Source: Thalassobellus sediminis
Lineage (GTDB): Bacteria; Bacteroidota; Bacteroidia; Flavobacteriales; Flavobacteriaceae
Direction of reading: 5' to 3'
Assembly (NCBI RefSeq): GCF_044386045.1
Contig: NZ_JBISCD010000039.1
Span: 186,001-250,000, forward strand
Length of the DNA stretch: 64,000 nt
Shown piece after piece: positions 1-8,947 of the stretch (position 1 is the first letter of the stretch; each line of letters starts with the position of its first letter). Position numbers and translations under genes: made by a program. The notes beneath the pieces were generated by a model. That model was not told the DNA's origin, did not search any database, and worked only from the letters and a program-made list of their open reading frames with translations.

Positions 1-2433
1 TTTAAAAGTATATTTTTTGTGCTTATTTTTTTTGTAACAATTTTTTCATTTGCTCAGGCTCCTGAAAAAATGAGTTACCAAGCGGTTGTTAGAGATAACT
101 TTAGCAATTTATTAGTAAATACAACTTTGGGACTTAGAATTAGAATTGTAAAAAATAATTCTGAAGGGACTATTGTTTATACAGAAACACAAAATCCGAC
201 AACAAATATCAATGGTTTATTAAGTGTAGAAATAGGGACAGGGGTTACTATTGATGATTTTAAAACGATTGATTGGGGAAATGATATTTACTACATTAAA
301 ACTGAAATAGACCCTTTTGGAGGAACAAATTATATCATTAATGGTGTTAGTCAACTTATAAGTGTTCCTTATGCATTATATGCAAAAAATAGTGGTAGTT
401 CTGTTGCTGGCCCACAAGGCCCTAAGGGTGACAAAGGTGACCAGGGAATACAAGGTGTAGCAGGATTAGACGGAGCAGATGGAGCAACAGGTCCTAAAGG
501 AGATAAGGGTGATAAAGGCGACAAAGGAGATACCGGTGATCAAGGAATACAAGGGATACAAGGTGTAGCAGGATTAGACGGAGCAGATGGAGCAACAGGT
601 TCTAAAGGAGATAAGGGAGATAAAGGTGACAAAGGAGATACCGGTGATCAGGGAATACAAGGTGTAGCAGGATTAGACGGAGCAACAGGTCCTAAAGGTG
701 ACAAAGGAGATAAAGGCGACCAAGGACCACAAGGAAATGATGGAGGAGGAGTTACAGTAGAAGGTTCGGATACAATAGCAAATATATTTCTTAAAGACAA
801 TAATACACCAGGCCTTATGTGGATAGCTATAGATTCAGGAACAGATCAAGGAGGAAATGCAGTAGCTATAGGAGATGGTTTGGTTTCAAATGGTACACAA
901 TGGATAACTGTGGGACAAATAAGAGGACCACAAGGATCAAAAGGAGACAAAGGTGATGCAGGAAATCAGGGTATTCAAGGAATGCAAGGTTTAGCAGGAT
1001 TAGATGGCGCAACAGGTCCGCAAGGACCAAAGGGAGATAAAGGGGACAAAGGTGATACTGGAGATCAAGGCATTCAAGGAATACAAGGTTTAGCAGGATT
1101 AGATGGAGCTACAGGTCCACAAGGACCAAAGGGAGATAAAGGAGACAAAGGTGATACAGGAGATCAGGGCATTCAAGGAATACAAGGTTTAGCAGGATTA
1201 GATGGCGCTACAGGTCCACAAGGACCTAAGGGAGATAAAGGAGACAAAGGTGATACAGGAGATCAGGGCATTCAAGGACCACAAGGAAATGATGGAGGAG
1301 GAGTTACAGTTGAAGGTTCAGATATAATAGCTAATATATTGCTTAAAGATAGTTCTACTCCAGGTTTAATGTGGATAACTACAGATTCTGGAACAGATCA
1401 AGCAAGTAATCCTGTTTCTGTAGGAGATGGCTTGGTTTCAAATGGTACACAATGGATAACTGTGGGGCAAATAAGAGGCCCACAAGGCCCTAAGGGTGAT
1501 AAAGGCGATACCGGTGATCAGGGAATACAAGGTGTGTCAGGATTAAACGGAGCAGATGGAACAGATGGTATATCAGCTTATCAAGTAGCAGTTAATAATG
1601 GTTTTGTTGGAACAGAGTCAGCATGGTTACTTTCTTTAGCAGGTTCAGATGGAAATGATGGAGCTCAAGGACCTGCTGGAGTTGTCGATTGGCAAGGAAC
1701 GTGGAGTGCACAAAACTATACTGTTGGTCAATCAGTTCAATTTAATGGATCGTCATACATTTGTATTTTAGATACGGTTTTAAATGAAGATCCAACTAAT
1801 ACAACGTATTGGAATTTAATCGCAAGTAAAGGAGATATAGGTTCAACAGGACCAACCCAATTATTGTCTCAAGTAGATTATCTTGTTTCTTTAAGTGAGG
1901 GTGGAGGATCTGTTACGACAAGTCCTTGGATACCAGTAGGAGGCAATATTAATCTGTCTTCAGGAGTTGTTGGTATTGCTGTTACTGATTTTTCTGATAT
2001 TCCTGCTGATACTGGTGCTGTAACAAAGCTTATAGTAGCAGGTAAAATACATGCGCAAGAAGTTCAGGTATCTTTAGATGTTGGAGACTGGCCAGATTAT
2101 GTTTTTGCTAAGGATTACGATTTACCAAAACTAGAAGATGTTGAAAAATTTATAGCAAAAAACAAGCATTTACCTGGAATTGATTCAGATAAAGAAATGG
2201 AAAAGAAGGGACTTCAATTAGCTGAAATGAATATTAAATTGGTTGAAAAAATCGAAGAATTAACGTTATATACTATTGAACAAAATAAACAATTAAAAGC
2301 TCAAGAAACTAAAATAAAAATTTTAGAAGAAGCTATTAAAAACATAGAGAGTTTAGAACAAGAGAATACAGTTTTAAAATCATTATTAGAAAGGTTAGTA
2401 AAAGTAGAAGAACAGCTAAAAAAAAATAATTAA
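1..2433 (+). CDS. Secreted collagen-like repeat protein, 5' end outside the window
   Basis: The frame is open to base 1 and reads straight into a hydrophobic signal peptide ending in SFAQA, so the true start codon lies just left of the window; the GTG at 19 is only the first possible start inside it. Counting residues from base 19, the mature protein has an N-terminal domain (14-125, opening MSYQAVVRD), Gly-X-Y collagen-like stretches rich in KGD and TGD (about 131-243, 304-424, 487-515), two copies of a 60-residue module between them, a Trp-rich carbohydrate-binding-like stretch (555-605, WQGTWS to TYWNL) and a long C-terminal coiled coil from about 715, preceded by WPDYVF. Collagen-like stretches usually form trimeric stalks, so a surface fibre or adhesin is the likely role (inference). 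The next gene starts 4 bases after the stop, which suggests one transcript. Confidence 0.85.
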   Translation, partial: FKSIFFVLIFFVTIFSFAQAPEKMSYQAVVRDNFSNLLVNTTLGLRIRIVKNNSEGTIVYTETQNPTTNINGLLSVEIGTGVTIDDFKTIDWGNDIYYIKTEIDPFGGTNYIINGVSQLISVPYALYAKNSGSSVAGPQGPKGDKGDQGIQGVAGLDGADGATGPKGDKGDKGDKGDTGDQGIQGIQGVAGLDGADGATGSKGDKGDKGDKGDTGDQGIQGVAGLDGATGPKGDKGDKGDQGPQGNDGGGVTVEGSDTIANIFLKDNNTPGLMWIAIDSGTDQGGNAVAIGDGLVSNGTQWITVGQIRGPQGSKGDKGDAGNQGIQGMQGLAGLDGATGPQGPKGDKGDKGDTGDQGIQGIQGLAGLDGATGPQGPKGDKGDKGDTGDQGIQGIQGLAGLDGATGPQGPKGDKGDKGDTGDQGIQGPQGNDGGGVTVEGSDIIANILLKDSSTPGLMWITTDSGTDQASNPVSVGDGLVSNGTQWITVGQIRGPQGPKGDKGDTGDQGIQGVSGLNGADGTDGISAYQVAVNNGFVGTESAWLLSLAGSDGNDGAQGPAGVVDWQGTWSAQNYTVGQSVQFNGSSYICILDTVLNEDPTNTTYWNLIASKGDIGSTGPTQLLSQVDYLVSLSEGGGSVTTSPWIPVGGNINLSSGVVGIAVTDFSDIPADTGAVTKLIVAGKIHAQEVQVSLDVGDWPDYVFAKDYDLPKLEDVEKFIAKNKHLPGIDSDKEMEKKGLQLAEMNIKLVEKIEELTLYTIEQNKQLKAQETKIKILEEAIKNIESLEQENTVLKSLLERLVKVEEQLKKNN
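739..1479 (+). repeat. Two copies of a 63-codon module inside the collagen-like gene
   Basis: Bases 739-927 and 1291-1479 code for nearly the same segment (GGGVTVEGSD, then LMWI, DSGTDQ, VSNGTQWITVGQIRG). The copies are 552 bases apart and separated by Gly-X-Y repeats. They differ at scattered positions, so the duplication is not brand new. The modules interrupt the collagen stretches like knobs on a stalk. Confidence 0.8.
988..1284 (+). repeat. Three tandem 99-bp repeats (33-residue Gly-X-Y units)
   Basis: Copies begin at 988, 1087 and 1186, with a period of exactly 99 bases. Each codes for GLAGLDGATGPQGPKGDKGD followed by KGDTGDQGIQG and a short variable end. Near-identity at base level suggests recent expansion by slippage or recombination, so the stalk length may vary between strains. 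Confidence 0.85.
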
Positions 2434-2437
2434 AAGA

Positions 2438-2929
2438 ATGAAAACAAATATAATATTCTTTATTATTTTTTTATTTGGTTTTGGTCTTTTAAAGGCACAA
2501 AGTGCAGTAGTTGCTTCTGGAGGAGAGGCTATAGGAGTTGGAGGAACAGCTAGTTATAGTATTGGTCAAATATGTTATGAAATGATTGTTGATGGCACTG
2601 GAAACACTGTAGCAGCAGGAGTTCAGCAACCTTATGAGATATTTGAAGAATTAGGAGTTGATACTAATATTAGTATTGATATAGCATTATTCCCTAATCC
2701 CACAAGTAATTATTTAACTTTAAGAATTGATAAGACTTATTTTTATGCGAATGAGCAAGAAAGTTTAAAATTAGAACTTTTAGATATTAATGGGAGGTTA
2801 ATTAGAAGAGAAATAATACAAGAAAATGTTGTTACTTTAAATTTAGAAAGCTTGGAACAGGCAACTTATTTTTTTAATTTAATAAAAGGTAATCAGCTTA
2901 TAAAGGCTTTCAAAGTTGTTAAGAATTAA
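2438..2929 (+). CDS. Small secreted protein with a type IX secretion (Por) C-terminal sorting domain
   Basis: The 163-residue protein has a signal peptide (1-20, ending LLKAQ), a short glycine-rich region (SGGEAIGVGGTASYSIGQ) and a C-terminal domain at about 84-163. That domain starts with LFPNPTSNYL and contains LLDINGR and ATYFF, the usual marks of a type A Por sorting domain. Such domains send proteins across the outer membrane by the type IX system and are commonly cleaved off there. Only about 60 residues remain besides the sorting domain, so the mature product is small. It follows the collagen-like gene by 4 bases and is closed by a hairpin terminator; it may be its partner or anchor (inference). 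Confidence 0.8.
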   Translation: MKTNIIFFIIFLFGFGLLKAQSAVVASGGEAIGVGGTASYSIGQICYEMIVDGTGNTVAAGVQQPYEIFEELGVDTNISIDIALFPNPTSNYLTLRIDKTYFYANEQESLKLELLDINGRLIRREIIQENVVTLNLESLEQATYFFNLIKGNQLIKAFKVVKN

Positions 2930-2960
2930 GCTTTAATAAAAATAGTAGTAAATTAATTTA

Positions 2961-3009
2961 AAAAAGCATCATTTCTAAAATATTGATTTTAGAAATGATG
3001 CTTTTTTTT
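2961..3009. terminator. Bidirectional intrinsic terminator
   Basis: A perfect 20-bp stem (AAAAAGCATCATTTCTAAAA at 2961-2980, loop near 2981-2986, complementary arm at 2987-3006) is flanked by an A-run on the left and a T-run on the right, so it can end transcription from both sides. It lies between the convergent ends of the sorting-domain gene and the last gene of the A1-A6 array. Confidence 0.85.
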
Positions 3010-3038
3010 AGTTGTTTTAAATTATTGAAAATACTTAG

Positions 3039-4211
3039 CTAATGTAATTTGATTTTTTCAGTCTTTGTTTTTCCAATTAAATAGTATTCAGAATTATTCG
3101 TTTTGTCTTTAAAAATTTTTATTGAATCAATATGTTCTCTATGGTAATATAGAAAATCAAATACTGCAGGTTTAATTTTAAAATAATCTTCATCATTTTC
3201 ATGTTTATGGATCAAATTTAATTGCGTCGTGTTTAAATTTTCTATAATTTCTTTTTCAAAAGTTACTTGTTTTTCTGGTATACTTTTACTTTTAATTTTT
3301 TCTTTAATCTTTTTTATTAAATCATCAATATTTAAAGATTTTAGTAAATTTTTGAATTTTATTCTGTGTATTTCAACAAATGCAAGAGCAATCATCATTG
3401 GGCTACTTTTAGAGAAGATAACATGTTGATCATAGCTATAAATAAAATTACTCCATTTTTGTTTATAATGTAGATAACCATATTCCATATCTACATGGTT
3501 ATACCCATTTTCAATACTCCATTCTAATAACTTATAAATAGCATTGTTTCCCATCGAAAATTTTTGGTAATCAATATTGTATGATGTTATTGAAATGAAT
3601 AATATTTTGTCAATATGAAAGTTAAAAGAAATTTGCACAGGTTTTGTTCCATCATAAATAACATATATAGATGCCTTTTTAGAATTAATGAGAGAAAACG
3701 TTGTTTTTAAATAGTAATCCCAATTTTCTAGAATTTTATTTTTGTCATTACGCTGATTAAAACGTCGTATGAGCATATTATGCAACGAACCCATTAAAAA
3801 ATCATAGTCTTCTTTAGAGATTTTACCGAAAAACATTTTATAGTTAGCATTGAAGCAAGCTTCAAATTTCCCTAAATGCCTCCTGATTTCTTTTCTATAG
3901 CGACTATTATATTCTTTTAATAAAAAGTCTTCAATATTTTTAGAATCTTTTAATAGTATTGAATACCCTGTTATTTTTTTTTGAGGTATTATAGCTATTT
4001 TAGTATTTGGTTCATTACTAAATTCAGGTTTTAAGTATGAAGGAAATAGCATATTAGATATAACTTTATTTAAAATAGTGTTATCATCTATTTTTCCTTC
4101 GAAATCAGATAGTATTTTATTATTAGGGGTATAATTTAACTGTTTATAACCTTTAATATTAGAATGATTTTCTTTTAATGTATTGAAAAAGTTTGTTCGG
4201 ATAAGTTGCAT
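3039..4211 (-). CDS. Acyltransferase-like paralogue A6 (GNAT/CelD-like core, last of the array)
   Basis: This 390-residue protein is a member of the six-copy family. Visible family marks are FPSYL near 56-60, the RRF motif at 149-151, KKASIYVIY at 178-186, YNIDYQKF at 211-218, LEWS at 229-232 and YKQKWSN at 249-255. The last motif resembles the D-[FL]-G-x-G-x-x-x-YK-x-x-[FW] end of CelD/BcsL-type acetyltransferases (Acetyltransf_6, GNAT fold). In this copy the usual DxGxG before it is DMEYG, so its active site may differ. A C-terminal domain follows from about 345 (VFDFLYYHREHI, then IGKTKTEKI). There is no signal peptide or membrane segment, so it should be cytoplasmic. It is the final gene of the operon, 12 bases after A5. 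Acyl or aminoacyl transfer onto a glycan precursor is inferred; donor and acceptor are unknown. Confidence 0.7.
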   Translation of the reverse strand: MQLIRTNFFNTLKENHSNIKGYKQLNYTPNNKILSDFEGKIDDNTILNKVISNMLFPSYLKPEFSNEPNTKIAIIPQKKITGYSILLKDSKNIEDFLLKEYNSRYRKEIRRHLGKFEACFNANYKMFFGKISKEDYDFLMGSLHNMLIRRFNQRNDKNKILENWDYYLKTTFSLINSKKASIYVIYDGTKPVQISFNFHIDKILFISITSYNIDYQKFSMGNNAIYKLLEWSIENGYNHVDMEYGYLHYKQKWSNFIYSYDQHVIFSKSSPMMIALAFVEIHRIKFKNLLKSLNIDDLIKKIKEKIKSKSIPEKQVTFEKEIIENLNTTQLNLIHKHENDEDYFKIKPAVFDFLYYHREHIDSIKIFKDKTNNSEYYLIGKTKTEKIKLH

Positions 4212-4223
4212 GTAAATAGATTA

Positions 4224-5384
4224 CTAGTTGAAAATAATTTCTTGGGACTTGTTTTTACCAATGAAAAAAAAGTGCTTGTCGGTATTTTTTAATATCCTAA
4301 CATTTTTAATATGGTCATTATTAGTGTATAAAAAAGTGTAAAATAATTTTCTGAGATGCGAAAAAGAAGCATCAGAAATATTTATTTGTTCTAGCTTTTC
4401 GTATTTTTCTATCTTCTCAATATTATTTAAAACATAGTTGTTTTTTATCTCTATTTTTTTTCCTTTAGATGTGTTTTTTAAATATTCATATAATCTTTGA
4501 ACATTACATAGTTTTAATAAATTCTTTATCTTAATTTGAAATACTAATGCTATCGCTGTTAAATAGCTTAACAAAGAATTTTTGTTATAAAAAACATGAT
4601 ATTCAAAAGAATAAAATAGGTTACTCCATCTTTTTTTAAATGCTAAGTCTCCATTACCAAAATCATATAATGAATAATTATTATTCAAACACCATTCTAC
4701 AAGTTTGTATATGATAGTGTTTCCTACCCCAAATTTAGAAAAGTCAATATCATATGCAATAACATCTCCAATAAAAATGTTTTTAAAATGATAGTTTACT
4801 GATACTCCAATAATTTTTTCATCTGCATAGATAACAAATAATGAAGCTTTCTTTTTATTAATTAATTTAAAAATAGATTCAAAATTATCATCCCAAATGT
4901 TTAGAAAGACATTAACTTCATTTCGTTGGTTAAATCTTTTCGTTAATAAAGTTTTGAGTGATTCCATTATGGTAGTGTAATCATCATGAGATGTTTCACC
5001 AAATACCATTTTGTATTTTATATCAAAGCATGTTTCTAAGCCTTTTAAGCTTCTTCTTATTGATGTTCTTACTTTCGGAGTGAAATTATCAGACATAAAT
5101 GAATTTATATCATTATAATTATCTGTTTTAATAGCTAAACCTGGCAAGTTTTGCTGTTTAATCTTTATAACTTTTAAATTCTTGTTGCTCTCTAAATTAA
5201 AAGAGAAGTAAGTTGGAAATAATGTTATTAGTTTTGTTAAAGCGTTACTCTCTTTTTGTTCAATATTTGAAGTGGTGTATAAAGTTTTATTTGAATTAGG
5301 ATTAGAAATAATGGAGTATGGAGATGTTATTACACCTCTATACTTAAGTTTATCTATAAATACATTTTTTTCTGTTAAGGACAT
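4224..5384 (-). CDS. Acyltransferase-like paralogue A5 (GNAT/CelD-like core)
   Basis: This 386-residue member of the array has FPTYF at 56-60, ETCF at 117-120, KRFNQRN at 149-155, KKASLFVIY at 178-186, YDIDFSKF at 211-218, VEWC at 229-232, DFGNGD at 241-246 and FKKRWSN at 249-255. The main motifs sit at the same residue numbers as in A6 and nearly so in A4, so the cores align without large gaps. The C-terminal domain has LRKLFYTFLY, NDHI and FIGKNKSQEI. The first 100 residues are the least conserved part. Tight spacing (12 bases to A6, 14 from A4) shows co-transcription. The GNAT/FemAB-like call rests on motif resemblance; the substrate is not readable. Confidence 0.72.
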   Translation of the reverse strand: MSLTEKNVFIDKLKYRGVITSPYSIISNPNSNKTLYTTSNIEQKESNALTKLITLFPTYFSFNLESNKNLKVIKIKQQNLPGLAIKTDNYNDINSFMSDNFTPKVRTSIRRSLKGLETCFDIKYKMVFGETSHDDYTTIMESLKTLLTKRFNQRNEVNVFLNIWDDNFESIFKLINKKKASLFVIYADEKIIGVSVNYHFKNIFIGDVIAYDIDFSKFGVGNTIIYKLVEWCLNNNYSLYDFGNGDLAFKKRWSNLFYSFEYHVFYNKNSLLSYLTAIALVFQIKIKNLLKLCNVQRLYEYLKNTSKGKKIEIKNNYVLNNIEKIEKYEKLEQINISDASFSHLRKLFYTFLYTNNDHIKNVRILKNTDKHFFFIGKNKSQEIIFN

Positions 5385-5398
5385 TTCAAATGGTTATA

Positions 5399-6583
5399 TT
5401 AAATATTAAAGATTACTTTTAAAGTATTCTTTTTTCCTTGAACTAAAAAGGTTTGTAATTCGTTTTCAATTTTATATACAGAAATATCTTTAATGTTTTC
5501 TTGACTCGTATATAAATAATTATAGATAGGAAGTCTTAAAGTTTGATATTCTGTTGTATTAATATTTATTTCTTTTAATAAAGTCTTATTAATTTTTTGT
5601 GTTTGGATGGTTTCAATATTATAATTAGGAACTGAATTAGGCTTGAAGTCGTTTTTATAATTTAGTATCTTTTTTATTTTTGAAATAACACCTTTTGGAT
5701 TAATTAATTTAATTGTGTTTTTAATTTTTATTTTAAAAATTTCAAAAGATAAAATGATGAATGCTAAAATTGATTTTTTTTTATAAAAAAGATGATAGTC
5801 GAAATCATAAAATGTATTGCACCATTTTTTTTTGTAATCTAATATTCCTGTACCTAAATCTAAAAACTTGTATTTGTTTTTTAAACACCAATCTAATTGT
5901 AAATAATTATCTAAATGACCAAGACCAAATTTTATATAGTCAATATCAAATGAGCCAGAATGTCCAAAAAAGATTGTATTACTTTCGTGATAATTAAGGG
6001 AAATACTTATTGGTTTTTCGCCATCATAAATTACAAAAAGTGAAGCCTTTTTTTTGATTATTGAATTATGAAGACCTTTGATTTGTTCATCCCACTTTTT
6101 TAAAAAAATATTAGTCATATTTTTCTGTTCAAATCTTTTTGTAAGCATAGTTTTTAAAGCAGTCATTAAAAAATCATATTTGCTTTGAGATATATTACCA
6201 AAGTTATATTCATATTTAATATCAAATGATTTTTCAAGGCGATTTATATAACGTTTTATGTTTTTTCTTAGTTGAGTCTTAAAATGAGAACTCATATAAG
6301 TATCAATTGTTTCGTTTTTTTCTATATCAATATATATACCCGCTCCTTCAAAGCCATAATGTTTTATAGTTTTTAAGTTATATTCATCAAAGCATGTTAT
6401 TTTAGGTGATATAAATTTAGGAAATAAGCTAACAGTATTAACAAGTGGTAACTTTTTTGAGTTATTTATGTTGTTTTTTATTGCATAAATTTTGCTTTGA
6501 ATTGCTAATTCTTTATAACACTCTGGGATTTCGCCTTTCGTTATATAGGTCCAAAGAAATAAGTGTTTTTTTAAGTATGCCAT
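5399..6583 (-). CDS. Acyltransferase-like paralogue A4 (GNAT/CelD-like core)
   Basis: This 394-residue array member has FPKF near 54-57, KRFEQKN at 149-155, KKASLFVIYDGEKP at 178-191, FDIDYIKFGLG at 212-222, LDWC at 230-233, DLGTG at 242-246 and YKKKWCN at 250-256. The C-terminal domain carries LRLPIYNYLY and VQGKKNTLKV. It is the first array gene downstream of the kinase, and the 121-base gap between them is the only sizeable gap in the array, so an internal promoter or processing site could sit there. I saw no clear -7 box in the gap. No secretion signal is visible. Confidence 0.72.
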   Translation of the reverse strand: MAYLKKHLFLWTYITKGEIPECYKELAIQSKIYAIKNNINNSKKLPLVNTVSLFPKFISPKITCFDEYNLKTIKHYGFEGAGIYIDIEKNETIDTYMSSHFKTQLRKNIKRYINRLEKSFDIKYEYNFGNISQSKYDFLMTALKTMLTKRFEQKNMTNIFLKKWDEQIKGLHNSIIKKKASLFVIYDGEKPISISLNYHESNTIFFGHSGSFDIDYIKFGLGHLDNYLQLDWCLKNKYKFLDLGTGILDYKKKWCNTFYDFDYHLFYKKKSILAFIILSFEIFKIKIKNTIKLINPKGVISKIKKILNYKNDFKPNSVPNYNIETIQTQKINKTLLKEININTTEYQTLRLPIYNYLYTSQENIKDISVYKIENELQTFLVQGKKNTLKVIFNI

Positions 6584-6704
6584 ATTTTTTCTAATTATAG
6601 AAAGAGTTATGTATTTAAAATTAATTTAGTTGAATTATTTTTTTTCTTATTCAAATATTTTTTCAATTTGTTTTTAATATGATTAATATATTATTATAAG
6701 AAAG

Positions 6705-7763
6705 TTACAGTTTAATATTTTTACGTTTATCTAATATACTGTATAGTTCTTTACGTGCAGTATTTTCATTTCTAATAAAACTAACAGAATAGGGAAGTTT
6801 ATGTTTATAACCTCCATTTAATAAAAAAATGCCTATTATTTTATTTCTTATATCAATAAAATCATGAATATCTCTATAAAGGTTTTTATCAAATGAGCAT
6901 TTTGAAATTCTCATATATGCAGCTAAAAAAATCTCATAAAATTCTTCACCATAAAGTTTTATTAAGTGATATCCTATTTCTCCAAGATCATATTGACGAT
7001 AACCAATAACTGATTCTTCAAAATCAATTGTAGATAAATTATTGTTATAATCTAACAATATGTTCCCAAGATGAAAATCTCCATGGCAAAACACTAAATC
7101 ACTACTTTCCTTGCATTTATTTGCTATTTGAATTAATTCCGTAATAAATATATTATCAATATTGCAAAATAATGCTATTTTTGAAAGTTCATTTTCAATG
7201 TAGTATTCATCAAAACAGGTTAAACTTTTTTCTTTTACAAGAAAAGAAATATCTGTTGAATGTATTTTGTAAAGAAGTTGTGCTAATTTTGTTGGATTAA
7301 TTTTTAATTCTTTCTTGCTTGCTAAAGCAAGTAAAGTTTCACCTTTAATATTTTTAGTTATAATCCATGGTATTTTTTCTTCTTCATTAATAATAATTTT
7401 TGGTACTGGACAGTTAGATTGATTTAAAAGTTCTAAAGAAGTTAATTCACGTTTATAAAGATTATCTAAATTTGCTGACCACCAAGAGGCATTTCCAATA
7501 TATGTCTTAAAATAGCCTTCAATAATTTTGTTGTCATTTTTTAATGAAAAAAAGAAAACTTGTTGTTGATATGAATCAATTTTAGAAATGACATTAATTT
7601 TTTTGTTTTTATAATGTTTCGATAATATTTTTCTAATTTTTCTCTTTGAAAACTTATTTCCTATTAGAATATCGTAAACTTCAATTAATTTTTCAAAAAG
7701 GTATTTCATCTGCACTAAGAAAGGTATAAATCCTAATTTAAATAAGAATCCTCTTATAGTCAT
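6705..7763 (-). CDS. APH/choline-kinase-type phosphotransferase embedded in the acyltransferase array
   Basis: A 352-residue small-molecule kinase of the aminoglycoside phosphotransferase fold (APH). It shows the catalytic loop HGDFHLGNIL at 227-236 (Asp229 base, Asn234 metal ligand) and the metal-binding IDFEE at 246-250; Lys86 in GYFKTYIG is a plausible ATP-binding lysine and Glu106 its partner. The first 40 residues are hydrophobic and basic and could associate with the membrane. Members of this fold phosphorylate hydroxyls of sugars, amino sugars, choline or related small molecules. Within a glycan operon, a sugar or headgroup kinase is far more likely than drug resistance (inference). 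It sits 1 base after A3 and 121 bases before A4, and has no visible homology to the flanking paralogues. Confidence 0.78.
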   Translation of the reverse strand: MTIRGFLFKLGFIPFLVQMKYLFEKLIEVYDILIGNKFSKRKIRKILSKHYKNKKINVISKIDSYQQQVFFFSLKNDNKIIEGYFKTYIGNASWWSANLDNLYKRELTSLELLNQSNCPVPKIIINEEEKIPWIITKNIKGETLLALASKKELKINPTKLAQLLYKIHSTDISFLVKEKSLTCFDEYYIENELSKIALFCNIDNIFITELIQIANKCKESSDLVFCHGDFHLGNILLDYNNNLSTIDFEESVIGYRQYDLGEIGYHLIKLYGEEFYEIFLAAYMRISKCSFDKNLYRDIHDFIDIRNKIIGIFLLNGGYKHKLPYSVSFIRNENTARKELYSILDKRKNIKL

Positions 7764-7764
7764 T

Positions 7765-8940
7765 TTAGTGTTTATTTGATGTTATCTTGTTTGCGCTTTT
7801 TTTTCCTTCAATTATATAGCAGTTTATTAGATTCTTAAATTTGTAAGTAGTAACATTATCTATGTGTTCATTATTTTTATAAATAAAATTATAAACATTT
7901 TCTTTTAAGCAGTTGTATTCTTTGCTAGAAAAATTTATTTTAATAAGCTGTTTGTAATTAATATGCTCTTTTAAAATAGTTTCTGTTTCATAATGCACAA
8001 TATCCTTAATTATTTTTTTCTTTTTAAAAGTAAACATCGATTTATATTCTGAGAAAATTGTATTGATGTTTTTAGTTATCAAATAATTTATAAATTTATA
8101 CTTATAGCTTATAAAAAAAGTATAAACCTTTGCTAGTATCTGTTTACTAAAAGTAGATACCACATGATTTTCAAAGCTATAAATTGAATTACACCAAGTC
8201 TTTTTTTGGTTAAAATCACCATATCCAAGGTCAAATATTGAAAATTTATTAGTTAGGCACCATTCTAGTTGTTTGTAGGTGTCAATATTGCCTAAACTAA
8301 ATTTATGAAAATCTGTGTCATAGGATGATATAGCACTATAAACTATACAATTATAATAAAAGTTTAAGGTTATTTTAATAGGCTGGTTGTTATTAAATAT
8401 TACAAATAGAGATGCTTTTTTATTCAAAATAAGATTATAGCATTTACTCAAATAATAATCCCAATTTTCAATTGCTCTATTCCTACCTGTACGTTGTTCA
8501 AATCTTTTTATTAGCATTTTTAGTAAACTTTTCATTATAAATGAATAAGTTTCAAAATCAATACTCCCATAGAATATTTTATATCGAATACTAAAACAAG
8601 TTTCTAATTTTTTTATACTTCTAATGGTGTTTTTTTTTGTACTACTACTACAATTGGCTTTTAAATACTGTCCTATATCTTCATATCCGCTTAAGTTAAC
8701 AGCATACCCTTTTTTTTGAAATACAGTTTTGCTTTTTAATTTTTTATCTATGTGTATTTTTAAATAGCTAGGTACTAATTGTATTGAATTTATTTTATTT
8801 TCAAAAATTAGATTCTTTTCTGATTTATATATTATATTATTTGAATTAGAAATACTTACATACTTAATCGCATTTGAAATTTTATCGTTTTCAAATAGAT
8901 CTGTATAAAAATTCTCTTTATTTAAAATATAATTAACCAT
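7765..8940 (-). CDS. Acyltransferase-like paralogue A3 (GNAT/CelD-like core)
   Basis: This 391-residue array member has VPSYL at 56-60, KLETCF at 111-116, KRFEQR at 145-150, KKASLFVIF at 174-182, YDTDFHKFSLG at 207-217, LEWC at 225-228, DLGYGD at 237-242 and KKTWCN at 246-251. The tyrosine that precedes this lysine pair in most sisters is glutamine here (NQKKTW). The C-terminal domain has LKENVYNFIY, NNEHI and IEGKKSANKI. It starts 7 bases after A2 and ends against the kinase. Cytoplasmic by absence of signals. Confidence 0.72.
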   Translation of the reverse strand: MVNYILNKENFYTDLFENDKISNAIKYVSISNSNNIIYKSEKNLIFENKINSIQLVPSYLKIHIDKKLKSKTVFQKKGYAVNLSGYEDIGQYLKANCSSSTKKNTIRSIKKLETCFSIRYKIFYGSIDFETYSFIMKSLLKMLIKRFEQRTGRNRAIENWDYYLSKCYNLILNKKASLFVIFNNNQPIKITLNFYYNCIVYSAISSYDTDFHKFSLGNIDTYKQLEWCLTNKFSIFDLGYGDFNQKKTWCNSIYSFENHVVSTFSKQILAKVYTFFISYKYKFINYLITKNINTIFSEYKSMFTFKKKKIIKDIVHYETETILKEHINYKQLIKINFSSKEYNCLKENVYNFIYKNNEHIDNVTTYKFKNLINCYIIEGKKSANKITSNKH

Positions 8941-8947
8941 TTTGTTG

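Noticed and set aside
988..1284. Regular 99-bp repeats that could be mistaken for a CRISPR or satellite array
   Set aside because: They are in frame, code for Gly-X-Y units and have no spacers, so they belong to the collagen-like gene.
6705..7763. APH-type kinase as an antibiotic resistance gene
   Set aside because: It is embedded in a glycan operon, has no mobile-element context, and the fold is shared by many sugar and choline kinases.
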